A stretch of 64,000 nucleotides of DNA from Micractinium sp. NFX-FRZ (Eukaryota; Chlorophyta; Trebouxiophyceae; Chlorellales; Chlorellaceae): contig JAPTJF010000322.1 in assembly GCA_029339195.1 (NCBI GenBank), positions 1 to 64,000 of the forward strand, given 5' to 3'. The number at the start of each line of letters is the position of its first letter. The first letter of the stretch is position 1. Shown here piece by piece: positions 10,701 through 22,300 of this stretch. The notes beneath the pieces were generated by a model. The model was not told where the DNA came from. It did not search any database and saw only the letters and a list, made by a program, of their open reading frames with translations. The translations under genes and the position numbers were made by a program.

Positions 10701-12549
10701 GGCAGACAGCTTTCGGCTGGTCCTCAAAGAGGCCCTCAACCGGGCGGAGGAGCAGCAGCGGCAGCAGCTTCGGCGGCAGGCGGAGCAGCTGACGACGGCG
10801 CACGCCGGTGGGCGGGAGGGAGGGACGGTTGGGTGGCCCGCGTGGGGAGGCAGCAGGGGCACAGAGGACGGTGCCGGAGCTGCCAACACAGCATTCCAAT
10901 TCATGATCCTTCCAAACCCAAACCTGCATGCACGCTGTCCATCTTGTCTGCAGAGATGACGGTGCGTGAGCGTGCGGAGCGGGCTGCCAAGCTGGACGGC
11001 GTGCGGGAGAAGCTGAATGCGCTGGAGCGCGCCTTCCAACGGCGCAGGTGGGTGTGGTTCAGGATGTAAGATTGGTTCAGGATGTGTATGGAACTGCATC
11101 ATGGTGCCAGCATGTCGGGTGTGCTGGAGCGGGCCTCCCAAGCGGTGCCAGCGAGACTCGTCTGTAAATGAAGCTATAGCACCCTCTATTCCCATGCCCT
11201 TGCAGCAACGAGCAGCGTGCCAGCCACGACGCGCGCCATTTGTCCCTCACATTGTGTGCCCGATCTCGCCATTTTTTCTGTGTGTGCCCTCCCCTCCCCT
11301 GCCGGCCCCATGCAGCAACGAGCAGCGCACCAGCCACGAGGCGCACCAGCTGTCGCTCGGGGTGTTTGCCCTGCTGTCCGCCCTGGCGGGTGGGCAGGCG
11401 CTGGGGGATGCGCTGGGCTTCCTCCAAAGCCTGGCGGGGAGTGACCCAGTGGTGGCGGCCGCGGTGCAGGCGGTGAGTTGCACACTATGTATGCACCGGG
11501 TGCAAGGCTGCTGTCTAAATGTCAACAGGAACAAAACTTTTTTGAGGGGGGATGCTAGGAGGTTGGAAGGCGGGCCGGCACGCAGCAGGTTGCCTCGGCG
11601 GGGCGGCAGCAGGGCAGACGGTGAGCGGGAGACGGTGGTGGGGTGGGCGGAGGTGCGCGTCAATGGCGGGCCACCCTCCCCCACTCCCCACTGCCCGCCC
11701 ACGTCCAGCCGCCTCACCTGCTGCCCCCTCCTCCTCTCCTCCGCCCCCCCCCACCCCACCTTTCGCCCCGCAGGTCCCTCCCGACGCCGCCGCCTCCCCG
11801 GTGCCCACGCAGGCGCAGCTGTCAGACCAGTTTACAGATGTGGCGCGCCTCACTCGGGAGCTCAGCATGCTGCCAGAGGGGCAGGGCGGCATGCTGTCTG
11901 TGGCGGTGGCCAAGCTGGCCTCCAAGCTCAAGGTGGGTGTGGTGGATGCTACGAGTTTGCCTCGGTTGGGGGTCGAGCAGTGTGGGGCGGGGTGGGATGG
12001 GAGCGGTCGAGAGGGCTGCCTGCATGCTGGCGTCTGCTGAGGCCAGGCAAGTTGGCCGTCTATACTGAAGGTAGGGGCGGTCAATCAGCATATGTGTGCG
12101 CCAGGTAGCAGGGCAAGGCAATTGGGCTGTTGGATATTGTTGAAGTGTGGGTAGTGTGTGTGGGTGGGTGGGGATGGACGACTTCGCCGCAAGGCGAGCT
12201 GCGTGCGCAACCACACACACCTCACCTCCGACCCTTCCCATATGCCTTCTCATCTCGCCTCCCTCCCGTCCCCTCCCCCGCTCCTCCCCTGCAGACTGCC
12301 GAGCGCGGCCCGCTGGCCGCCTCCATGCCTGGGGACGGCATTGACCGCCGGCTGGCCGCCGCCCAGCAGGCAGTTGTGGACGGGGAGTTGCTGGCAGCCG
12401 CTGTCGAGCTGGAGGCGGCCGTGGCGGGCACGGCGGCTGCGCCGGTGGTGGCGCGCTGGGCGCGAGCGGTGCGGGTGCGCGCGACGGCGGAGCAGTCGGC
12501 GGCGCTGCTGGAGGCGCACGCGGCGGCGGAGACTGCCAGCCTGGCATGA
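7708..12549 (+). CDS. MIC60: MICOS complex subunit Mic60 (mitofilin)
   Basis: Inner-membrane protein that holds cristae junctions together as the core of MICOS. Ten phase-consistent exons: 7708-7773, 7856-8770, 9148-9477, 9747-9852, 10188-10317, 10557-10807, 10954-11047, 11316-11472, 11774-11932, 12295-12549, giving 820 aa. Exon 1 encodes an Arg/Ser-rich, acid-free mitochondrial presequence (MIRSSRSARRLATGLRGFASKK). Exon 2 has a long Ala/Pro/Lys-rich stretch, then one membrane span around residues 212-232 (LLGAAMAGAGALAYSFAG). The middle is coiled coil (AEAGRAEAAAARRQLAEQADS, VREKLNALERAFQ). The C-terminal exons carry the mitofilin signature: LSMLPEGQGGMLSVAVAKLASKLK, then a helical end (ELLAAAVELEAAVAGT, WARAVRVRATAEQ). 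Intron 2 uses a GC donor (CAG|GCAAGC at 8771). Two introns hold echoes of exon starts. The Ala-rich stretch is unusually long for the family. Confidence 0.93.
9035..9095 (+). repeat. Echo of Mic60 exon 3 start
   Basis: Imperfect copy of the first ~50 nt of the exon at 9148 (GGCGTGATTGAAGAGGTGTTC; echo GGCGTGATTGGGGAGGCGTT), about 110 bp upstream inside the intron. It would encode GVIGEAFSKEATT against GVIEEVFSKEATE. The real copy has a good acceptor (GGCAG); the echo does not. Confidence 0.85.
11200..11256 (+). repeat. Echo of Mic60 exon 8 start with its acceptor
   Basis: About 50 nt including a functional-looking acceptor (TTGCAG|CAACGAGCAGCG) duplicate the start of the exon at 11316 (ATGCAG|CAACGAGCAGCG) at a distance of ~108 bp. 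Both copies open the same reading frame for the first residues (NEQR.SH.A). The upstream copy could act as an alternative acceptor. Confidence 0.9.
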
Positions 12550-13016
12550 GCTGGCAGTACTGGCACCAGCGATGACGTGGCAGATAGTACCACCCAGCCG
12601 CCATGTGCTGTGCAGCCTGCTGCCTCGGCTCCCGTTTTGTGTGTTGTATCCTCCGCATTGCACGCACTGGCCCCACCTGAGCGCGCGGGCGCTGGCTTTG
12701 TGCCGGCTGCCCTGCCAAACCAGCGTTGCTCCCGCTTTGTTCCAGCTGCCGGCGGCTTTCTCTCTCTTGTTACTCGATGAAGCGTGCCGTCTTTTCTCTT
12801 GCCGTGTGACGTGTAACGGCTGAGGTAGCAAGATGTGATGCGTCTGCTGATTAACTGGCTGCACCCACGTCATGTCTGGCAGCATTCATGGGGTGGGGTC
12901 GCATGCATGCAAGGGCTGTCGACTGCTGGACAGAACAGAGAGCCCTGCAAAAAGAAGCTCCTTCCTTGCCGTGCTGCTGACACTCCAGCCACATTTTGGG
13001 GAAAGTGCCATGAGGC
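12550..13016. other. Mic60 3' UTR and spacer to the ankyrin-like gene
   Basis: No gene. Mic60 3' UTR with its TGTAA, then a short upstream region for the following gene on the same strand. Confidence 0.5.
12812..12816 (+). terminator. TGTAA poly(A) signal of Mic60
   Basis: Green-algal polyadenylation signal TGTAA about 260 bp after the Mic60 stop codon, inside the 467-bp gap before the next gene. Confidence 0.6.
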
Positions 13017-15444
13017 ATGGAGCCAACATCGTTGGCGTCCGCCGCCAGGCTGGACGGGCGTGCCTTCACTGGCCTCACCTCACTACTGCTACAGCCTCTC
13101 GTCTGTGCCGTGCAACAGCCCAGGATGCTCTCCCGTCTCCTGGCCTGTTGCCAGGCGGGCTTCCCGCTGCCCGCAACCTGGGACGGCTCAGAGCCTTCCC
13201 CTCCTGCAGCTGCAGCCGAGGCGGCAGCGCTTCAGCAGCTCACGCAGCTGGTGCTGACAGGAGGCCTGCTGGAGGGCTCCCCCAAGGCTGTCCCCCTAGC
13301 TGCGGCCTCCCTGCTCCAGAGCCGCAACCTGATCCGCAGCCTGCCCCGCTCAGGCTGCTCGCTGCTGGTGGCTGCGGCATCCCAGTCGAAGCTGGACGAG
13401 GGCACGGCCGTGCAGGTGGGACGAGGCCTGCAGGGCAAGAGGCCAGCGAGCCTGCCGTGCCGCCTGCCGCCACTTCCGCTTGCCTTGTTGTGCCCTTTGT
13501 GCCCCGCCGAGTTGAGCCGCAACCATTGAACCCTCGCCCCTGCATCACCCCACCGCAGTTGGTTGGGCTCCTGATGGCCCACGGCGCCGACCCCAGCGCA
13601 AGCGAGGGCCTGCCGGTGGTGTCTGCAGTCCAGGTGGGCGCTACACTGTGCAGCCTTGCTGGGTGCTGCCTGGGCGGCGCTGTGTCCGCGGCTGCGGTTA
13701 GGTGGGTGCTGCGTTTTGCTGGGTACGGGCCAAGCGTTGCACTCTGTCATGACTGTAATCACTTTCGAGACCTGGTGGGGTGTTTAACACCAGGTTCACT
13801 CCGGAGGTGGGTGCTGGGTGCTCTGCTGGGTGCTGGGCCATAGGGGAGGGAGTGCGGTCCAGGGGTCACGGCTTGCCGCCCCCCTTGTTGGGTATGCACG
13901 TCAACCGCCTGCACCTGCTGGCGTCTTTACCCCCTTCCCCCCCGGGTGTTTTCAACGCTAACAGAAAAGCTGCTCCCGGCCTGCAGGCGGGGCGGCTGCG
14001 CGTGGCGGAAGCACTGCTGGCGGGCTGCTCCTGCGGCGGCGCTGCGCTGGGTGGCATGACCTTGCTGCCGCTGCTGCAGCAGGCGATCAGCAGCCCGGCG
14101 CTGCCGCCGGCAGGGCAACGTGAGCAAGCAGTTGGTCGTGGGGAGGTGGAGACTCCTTCCATGCATCGTGGTCCGCTTTTTGGTGCCATCGCCAGCTGCT
14201 GGACGCATTTCCCCCCCCCACCACCACCACCCCAGGTGCACTAACTGACCTCCCTCCCCTCGCTCCTTTGATGAGGCTGCAGCTGCCGCCGAGAGCCCCG
14301 GCATCTGGAGCCTTCGATGGGTGCTGGACCGCATGCCTCCGGAGCACGTGCGGCGCCTGAGCGTGGCGGGGCTGCCGCTGACGCACGCAGCGCTGCAGGT
14401 GCGGCATGCCACGTGGAGGGGCAGAGGGTGACGGTGTGAGGAAGGCGAGCGGGCACACCTGGCAGCGCAGCGCGCCTCCCCGGGTAAAAGTGCCTGCCTG
14501 CCTCTCAGCTTCTTCCGCATCCTGACTGTGCTGCCCCACCACGATACAAGCACAGCTTACCCGCCCCCATACTCAGCACAGCCTGCCCCAGACTCAGCCA
14601 GTGCCCGTATTTGTTATGCCTTGCAGATCTGCGCATCTCGCCTGGCCTACAGCGGCCTGGAGCATCCGGGGGCAGGGCAGAACCAGGGGCACGCCTGGCT
14701 GCTCGACATGTTCAGGCGCGCTGCCAGGGCCAGCCTGTCGGATAACAGCTGCCTGGGTGCTCCTTGGTGGCTGGCATGGCAGTGCCGACTCAGGGGCAAG
14801 TGGCTGGACTGACGTCCGTTGCCAGCTCCTTTTGCTGAGCTGCCCTGCTGGCGGTGCTGTGTGTGTGTGTGTGTGTGTTGCACACACTATGATGGTCAAC
14901 AATGGCGGGGGGGGTGCTTCTGAGGGTGTGCACAGGCGCTCAACCACCTTCCAACCTGCCTGCTTGCAGTGTCATGTCTCGGAGCATGCGGCAGGCAGCT
15001 GTGGAGCGCACGGCGGCGGTGCTGGAGCTGCTTGTGGGCGCCGGAGCGCCACCCGTGCCTGCTGACCAGGGCGGTGCCCCCGGCATTCCCCCTGACGCCT
15101 GGAGGCAGCTGCGTGTGGCGGCCACAGCCTGGCCAGAGGCCTGGTCCCATGCAGATCACCGTCTCTTTCACGCTGCCTTCCGGGCAGCGGCGCGCCAGCT
15201 GCTGCTAGCGGCGCACCGCGGCTTGGCTCCGAGGCCACGCGACAGCTGCTGCTCGACAACAGCCCGCGGCAATGCCAGCGGTGCTAATGATGATGATGGT
15301 AGTGCCACCGCCAGCAGCGCACTGTCCACCCCCCCACACACACCGCCGCCGCCCGCCTACCACCTTCCAGCGCTGGCAGTTGAGCGGGTGATAGCGCTGA
15401 TGGCTGCCCGCCAGGCTGACTGGGTGCCTGCCGCCAGCTGCTAG
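13017..15444 (+). CDS. Weakly ankyrin-like protein of unknown function
   Basis: Exons: 13017-13415, 13559-13633, 13987-14119, 14283-14398, 14627 to about 14765-14785 (donor not settled), 14970-15444. The protein is about 470 aa. Exon 1 starts MEPTSLASAARLDG and has Leu/Ala-rich helices (SRLLACCQAGFPLP; LQQLTQLVLTGGLLEGSP). Exons 2-3 contain pieces like ankyrin helices and turns (LVGLLMAHGADPSAS; GRLRVAEALLAGCSCGG), and the last exon has AVLELLVGAGAPPVP. Repeat spacing is irregular and the full 33-residue consensus is not met, so the ankyrin call is an inference. The C-terminus is Pro/Thr-rich, then ALAVERVIALMAARQADWVP. The phase rule (2 nt needed before exon 6) leaves two possible donors for exon 5. 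It follows Mic60 on the same strand and converges with the bZIP gene. Confidence 0.6.
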
Positions 15445-16336
15445 CGCTGGGGCAGCCGCAGCAGCCCCCGCCCTGCTCTCCCGCAGCCCACTGGTCTCTT
15501 GTGACTGCCAGCATGAGGTGCAATTAATTACACGGGCCCCAGGCTTCCACATCTTGAGCACGCAGTGGGGGCTCCTATATTTGGCTGTAACTGGGCGGGC
15601 CAGGCACAGCCATACTGCAATCGGACACCCAGGCGTCAGCCGGGCAGGCGCAGCCAGCGGCCTGGGTTGCCTGCCGACCTCAGGCTGTGACTTGGTGGGG
15701 AGAGCGGGAATTCTCAAGGGGTGCACTTGAGGGGTGGAAACAACGAGGGGAAAAGCAAACGGGCACACAAAGGCAGGTTCAAATGGGAAAAGCAAACAGA
15801 ACCGCACAGAAGCAGGCTTCCGAGGGAAAAGAGGCGGCTGGAGGCACATCAGCAGGCACAGGCGGACAGGACACACTGGAGGGGCGCACGCATGCAAGGG
15901 GGGAGGGCGTGGATGCCGAGATAAGAGCAATGCAAGCGCGGTAGTGGGCGCAGAAAAGGATGGGGAGAAGGATGGGGGGGGGACGGGGGGCGAGGCAGCG
16001 GGACCCGGGCAGACTCTTGTGTGGGTGAGCCGATTATTATGTGGGGCAGGTCGCACGCCTTGCAACTGTACAGTGATGACACGAGGGCGGCTACAGGCAG
16101 GTTTGAGCACAATGAAGCGCAAGTGCGATGGCACGCTAGGATCCATCGAGTCTTGAACGGCGGGAGGGTCCGAGGCCGCTTTGGCAATGCCCGCTGGCCG
16201 CTGGACAGGGCGGCGGCACCAGAGTGCAACACATGGCAAGGTCACTACTGGGTAGAAACTGCCCTTCAAATGTTTTTATGCCCAAGTTGGGGGCCTTTGG
16301 GCTGACAGGCGGGCCGATTTGGACAACCCAGGCGTG
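15445..16336. other. Convergent 3' UTR region
   Basis: About 890 bp between the stops of the plus-strand ankyrin-like gene and the minus-strand bZIP gene. No exon found. Long shadow frames exist on both strands but have no splice or family support. A minus-strand TGTAA lies at 15528-15532, far (about 800 bp) from the bZIP stop and overlapping the other gene's 3' UTR, so the two transcripts may overlap. Short direct repeats of GGGAAAAGCAAAC occur at about 15,749-15,800. Confidence 0.5.
15586..15590 (+). terminator. TGTAA poly(A) signal of the ankyrin-like gene
   Basis: TGTAA about 140 bp after the stop at 15444, a typical distance for green-algal 3' UTRs. Confidence 0.65.
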
Positions 16337-19300
16337 CTATGAAGCATGTAGGGGGGCAGGTGCCGCCAGCGCTGCCGCTGCTGCTGCCACAGCTGGCGGC
16401 GGCGGGCCCGCCGCTGGGCCCGCCCCGCTGGCGGCGGTGCCTTGGCCGGTGCCACTGGCAGCAGCCGCAGGCGCCTCCTCTGCCACCGCCACCTGCTGCT
16501 GCTGCCCCTGCTGCGCCTGCTGGCCTTGCTGCTGCCCCTGGCCTGGCGCACATGATTCCCACAGCTCCTCCATCTCTCTGGGGCCCAGCTGCCCGCCGGT
16601 GGCGCTCTGGAGGCGTCCCTGCAGGGGGCAGAGGGGCGGGTGCCGGGTGGGCGCTGTGCTGTGCATGAAGTGGGGGCGGAGAGCACAGCACGCACAGCAC
16701 GCACATACGTGCCCGCGGGCGGATGGGAGGAGGCGCAAGCAGCGCCGCAAGGTCTGATCCACCCGCCCCAGCATCCCGCCCTGCCCAGGGTGAAGCAGCA
16801 GCCCTCCCCGCCCCTGTATGCATGCAGACTTAACGGCACAGCAGCCCTGCCGGGCCGGAGGGGCGCCGCCGCGCTCCCGCCCTCCCTCGCGCCGCCAGCC
16901 TGCACCCGCTCCCGCCCCACAATGCAACACTACAAAGCCAGCCCCCACTCCCGCCCCTCAATGCATCACTACGAAGCCAGCCGCACTCCTGCCCCACAAT
17001 ATAACGCTTCAAAGCCCCCGTTCCCTCCCCAGAGTGCGGGCCATACAGGCATATGACTCACGCTTTCGGCCGCATGGCGCAGCACCCGCCGGCTGATCTC
17101 GCACCAATTGGGTATGTAGGGGAATGCGTCGGCGTTGGCTTCCCCGCTTTGGAACTGGCCCAGGGCCTGCAGTACAGGCGGCAGTACAGATGGCAGTACA
17201 GGTGAGCGAAGTGCACACCCGGGCAGGGTGCCGGGGATGTGTGCTCCCCAGCCTTTGGAACTGGCCAGGGCCTGGGCACAGATGGCAGTACAGGTGCCAG
17301 ATGACTGCCAAGCAAAAGGCACAGCCGTGCAGGGTGTAGGGTGCACCTGCGTCAGCCTCCCCGCTCTGAAACCGGCCCTCTACATGCATTAGCAGCCAGC
17401 ACACGCCAGGCCCCCTTGAGTTCGAACACATCCTTCCCCGCCAGCGCACTTGCGCTCCAGGCCACCCGCCGCAAAAGGAGCAAAGGTTGAGGCGCACTCA
17501 CGCTGGATTTAGCAAAGCATCCCGCCCCTGCCGTATGCCCCCGCCTGCCACACCATATGGTTTGAACGTCATGTCCGCCCCCACCTGCCCCACTTCAGCC
17601 TGCTGTAACGAATGGTGGCTCACTACACAACACACTCACAATCGCCCAGGCGGTGTGCAACACAGCACACTCACGATCGCCCAGGCGGTGCCCAACACAA
17701 CACAACACAGCACGGGACACACTCATGTTGGCCCAGGCGCGTACAGCACAGCATAACTAAACAAGGCAATATCAGAATATGGCTCACGTTGACCCAGCCC
17801 ATGGCCATGTCGACCATGAGGTCATACTCCTCCTCTGCCAGCGCATTCAGTGCCTGCACAACTTCCAGCACCTGCCAGGGTGGCAGGCAGCAGGCGCAGC
17901 AGGCAGGGTGGGGCACACTCGGGGGGCGAGAACGGTGCCGGCTGGGGGGCGGCGGGTGGGGCCAGCAGGGATGGGCAAGCAAGCAGGAGCGGCATGCACG
18001 GGCCGCTGGCCATGTGCACGGGCGCAGGCGGGCTGGGCTGGCAGCAGTGCCGACGGGCACGCTGGCTGGCTGCTGGCCGGCAGGCGGAGCGAGCAATGCA
18101 GCAGCAAAAACATCTAGGTAATAAGACGTTCTCTTTCTATACACTTGAAGGCCTCACCTCTAGCATGTGTTGCCCAGCGCCCTGCAAGCTCAGAGCGCGC
18201 CCGTCCCCCGCCACGTCAGCGCCCAGCCGCTCGCTGTCGGCCCGCAGCGAAGCCAGCTGGTTGTGCAGAAGCTGTCGCTGCTGCGGCCCCACAACAGGAG
18301 GGAAGAGAGAGCCACAGAATCAAAAGCAGGCGGGGGGAGAGCTGCCAGGTGCCGGGGGGCCAGCAGTGTGTGCAGCAGCCGCCGCTCCTTCCTGCCGGCC
18401 AGACCCGCAGCCAGCGGCAGGGTTCGTTGCCACCAACACCGTGAGACAGGAGTGCTACGCATGGGACCCAGGTGCGCAGCGGGGCGTGCAGCAGCTGCTG
18501 CCGCCCCCTCAGGCCCCTGATACAGGATGCCCCGGAGCGTCCGGAGCGGGCTGATCCCTGCCAGGGTGTATCACAATGCTGCACACAGCGGTGTGGGTCC
18601 TGTGCGGCAGGGACAGCAGCCAGCCAGCACAAGAGGTGGCGCCTGTGCTGCACCATACCTGCGCGATTCGTGCGCCCTGCTTGCAGTGCCGGCGGTACGC
18701 GCGGTACAGCGTCTCCAGCCCCTCGTCGCTAACCGTGATTTTGGCCTGCAAGCAGCAGGGACGAGTGGGGTTCGAACCTTATGCTCGAACACTTGGGTCA
18801 GCAGGACCTCATCCCTGCTGGGCGGAGATCTACATTGTTCAGGGAGGCGGAGATCACTGCCTCCTAGCGCTCCCATTGAGCGCTATGGTGCTCGAGCATC
18901 AAGGCCAACCATCTCAGGATCTCATAGTTTTGACAACGCCCCAACGAAAGAAGATGCGTGCCCCAGCCCCGGAGGTACCGTGCCAGGCTCGCTGCCCGCC
19001 ACCGCCCCGACACACGCACAGCCCCTGCAGCCCTACCCGACACACACGCAGCCCCTGCAGCCCCTGCGCTCACCGCAGATGCCTCCCAGCGCTCGTCCAC
19101 CGTGCCGTCGGGTGCGGACATCTCAGCGACAAATGCCTGCACGGGGCGGGGGGGCGGCCGCAAAGAAAGGAGGGCAGGTGGCAAGCGTTGGGGCGCCAGC
19201 TAGAGACGAACGGTGCAGAGGCAAAGTGCCACACGGTTCAAGGGGACGAAAGCTTGGAGGGACTTGAGCCTGGGAGATAGGGGCGACAGGTGCACATGTG

Positions 19301-22300
19301 CTGCAGGGCGTCTCAGGAGACAAGTGGCAGAGAGGGAGGTCGGGAGACATGGGGAGAGGGTGCAGAGCGGCTGCGCCGCACAAGGCATGCGGTGGTCCCG
19401 GGTGTCGATGCCAGCGGCACAGCGGGCAAAGCACGCGCGGCCCAGGTGCACACCGCCAGCGGGCGCCCAGGCCCGCCACCTGGCACCAGGGTGGAGACAG
19501 CGGGCAGGCACAGCAGGCAGGCACAGCGGGCAGGCACAGCTGGCAGGCACAGCTGGCAGGCACAGCGGGCACAGCGCACCTTGAAGTGGCCTGGATGGAT
19601 CCTCAGGATGTTGCTCCACACCTCCTGCACCCGCTCGGGCATGCACACAAGTCTTAGCAGGGAGGTGGTGAAAGTGCGCAAGGAGCGACAGCCTGCGGCC
19701 TCTGCAACCTCCCCCTTGCTTCTTCGTCCCCTTGCCGGGAAGAGGGGCACGGGTGAAGGCCGCAATCGTCTTCTGCTTCTTGCCCTTGTTTTCCAAAAGG
19801 AGTGCAAGCGGGGGGGGGGGCGGCAGGCTGATGGCCTCCAACAACAGCCGAGCGCCAGACGTCGGTGCAACGCTGCCCTCCCGCATCACCGCGCCGACCA
19901 GCCAACCAAGCCGGTCAACCCAGCGCTGTGTCGTGTGCCGCCTTGCCCTCCTCCTCCCCCCGCCACCCCTCTTCATACGCAACCTCCCTTTGCCTCCTGC
20001 CCCCATGCTGCCGCCCTCTCCCTTTCTGTGTGCTGCCGCCCTCTCCCTTTCTGCGAGTGCTGCCGCCCTCTCCCTTTGAGTATGTGCTGCCGCCCTCTCT
20101 CCCTTTCTGTGTGTGCTGCGCCACACCTGCACCGTGCGGTGCGCCGCCTCCACCGCCTGCCTGTCCTCCTCCGCCATCCCGTTCTCCCGGCACATCTGCA
20201 CCGCAAACCGGAGCTCCACCTGCGGGGGGAAAGCGAGGGAGATGAGATGCCCAGAAGAAACCGAGCCATTCCGAACCTTGCACACAAGTGGAGCGGCGGG
20301 CGGCAGGTGTGGCGCCACCCCGCGCTCGCGCAGCACACGCACCGCAGCCTGCTGCCTGCCGCCAAAGGGGCGGCGACTGCAAGGGAGTTGGCCAGCCCGA
20401 GAACAGGCAGGGCCCCACCTGGAACTGCTGGTAGTAGGTGGTGTAGTCCTCAGGTGCCGTCATCTCGCGTGCCAGCTTCAGGGCAGCTGCTGGGGGGAGA
20501 AGACGCGGGACGAGGACAGGGTGCAGGGTTTAGGGAAGGGAACGTGGCTGCCGGCTTCGGCAGGGGGACTGGCAGTGGTAGGGAGACTGCTAGCAGTGGT
20601 AGGGACCGGATAAGCACGCGCACAATTAGGTCGAGTGCGGGTCAGGCATGCGGCGCGAGCGAGCGAGTGGGCGGCCGGGCGGGGCGGGGGCCAGGCAGGC
20701 TTCGGGCGGGCCGGCAGGCAGTGGTGGGGACCAACCAACCACACCCCAGTGCCGCGCACCCCATATCCACCCGCCCTTGACACCCGCCCTTCCGCCACCA
20801 GAGCACAGCACAGCAGCCCATGCGCGCCCACCTGGGTTGGTGATGGCCCCGTGAGACGCGGGCCTCACCTCCTCAATATCGCTGCTGCTGCCGTTGGCCC
20901 TGCTGCCGCCGCTGCCAGAGCGCAGCAGCGCCGCCGCCGCCGCCGCCTCCCCCGCCTCCTCAACCTCCCCAACCTCCATGTCATCTGCGCCCTCATTGGC
21001 TGGCACCGGCGCCCCTGCCGCTGGCGCACTGGCAGCTGCGCTGCCCCCGCCCTTGCCTTGCGCCTGCTCCATCCCTTCCATCTGTGTCGGCGCCTGCCCG
21101 CCCCCTACCTCCCCCGCCGCGACTTCCTGCCCCTCCTGCCCCTGCTCGTGCCCCTGCTGGCCCTCTGCCAGGTGCTGGCCCGTGCCGATGCGGGCGGCGA
21201 GGCCGGCGCTGTCGCTGCTGGTGCCCGTGGGCTGCCCCAGGCTGAAAGCCTGAAGCATGGAGTCCCTCACTGCCAGGGCGCAACTCATGAGCCGGTTCCT
21301 GCAGAGGACGGCAGGCAAGGAGAGGGAGAGGCAAGAGGGTCGAAGAGGCAGGCAGGCAGGCAAGGACAGGGAGAGGCATGAGGGTCGAAGAGGCAGGCAG
21401 GGAGAGGGAGAGGCACGAGGGTCGAGGGCAGGCAGGCAGGCAGGCGGGCGTTGCCTGGGTTGTAAGACGCGTGCACAGAATCATGCGGAGCATCGGCCCA
21501 AAACCACTGGGGGTGCAGGCAGGGGCGAGGAGGCGGGGGTTGCATGGGCGCCGGGCAGGGTTTTGGTGGGTGGTGTGAGATGCAGGCAGGAGCATGCACC
21601 ACATTCTTGCAGGCGGGGCAGGCAGGGCAAGCCGGATTTGCACGGTTCAACAACGGGCCTCATGTGCGTGACGGAACCTTGGATGCCTGCCATGGCTTGC
21701 TGGACTGGGAGTGTGCCATGCACTGATGTGCCGCGCCACGGCCCCCCGCAGGCAATCCCGGTGCTTACATCTGTACCCGTCCCTTGCATTGCTAGAAGGA
21801 AAACCCGCTGGGCACGGGCATTGCTTATAGACACGCGCCTCACCTTGCCCCAAGCACGCCGTTCTCGATGCGCAGCCGGGACACCTCCTCCACCACCTGC
21901 AGCGCAACACGTGCTTTCCATTCATTCCTAGAGCACAGCACGCTCAGCACAGCACGGCACGTGCTCCCCAGGCCCCCCCCCAGGCCCCCCGCAGCCTACC
22001 CAACTCCCCCACACTCCCTGGCCTTGCTCTGTGCAGCCCCGTGCACCTGCCACTACCGACCTCTGTAATGCGTCTTTGCATGCCAATACGCCGCCGCACG
22101 CGCCACCATGCACTGCTGTGCCCCGGAAATGCTGCCGCGTCTGCCCTTGCCTCCTCTGTACTGCCCCCAAACCCTGTCACCTTGTACCGCCCCCCACCTG
22201 ATGGTACTTCACCTCCGCCTCCCTCACGGCGGTGCCTCGCCTGTACTGCCCCCAATTGGGTTGCACCCCCCACCCCACTTCCTTGTACCGCCCCCACCGC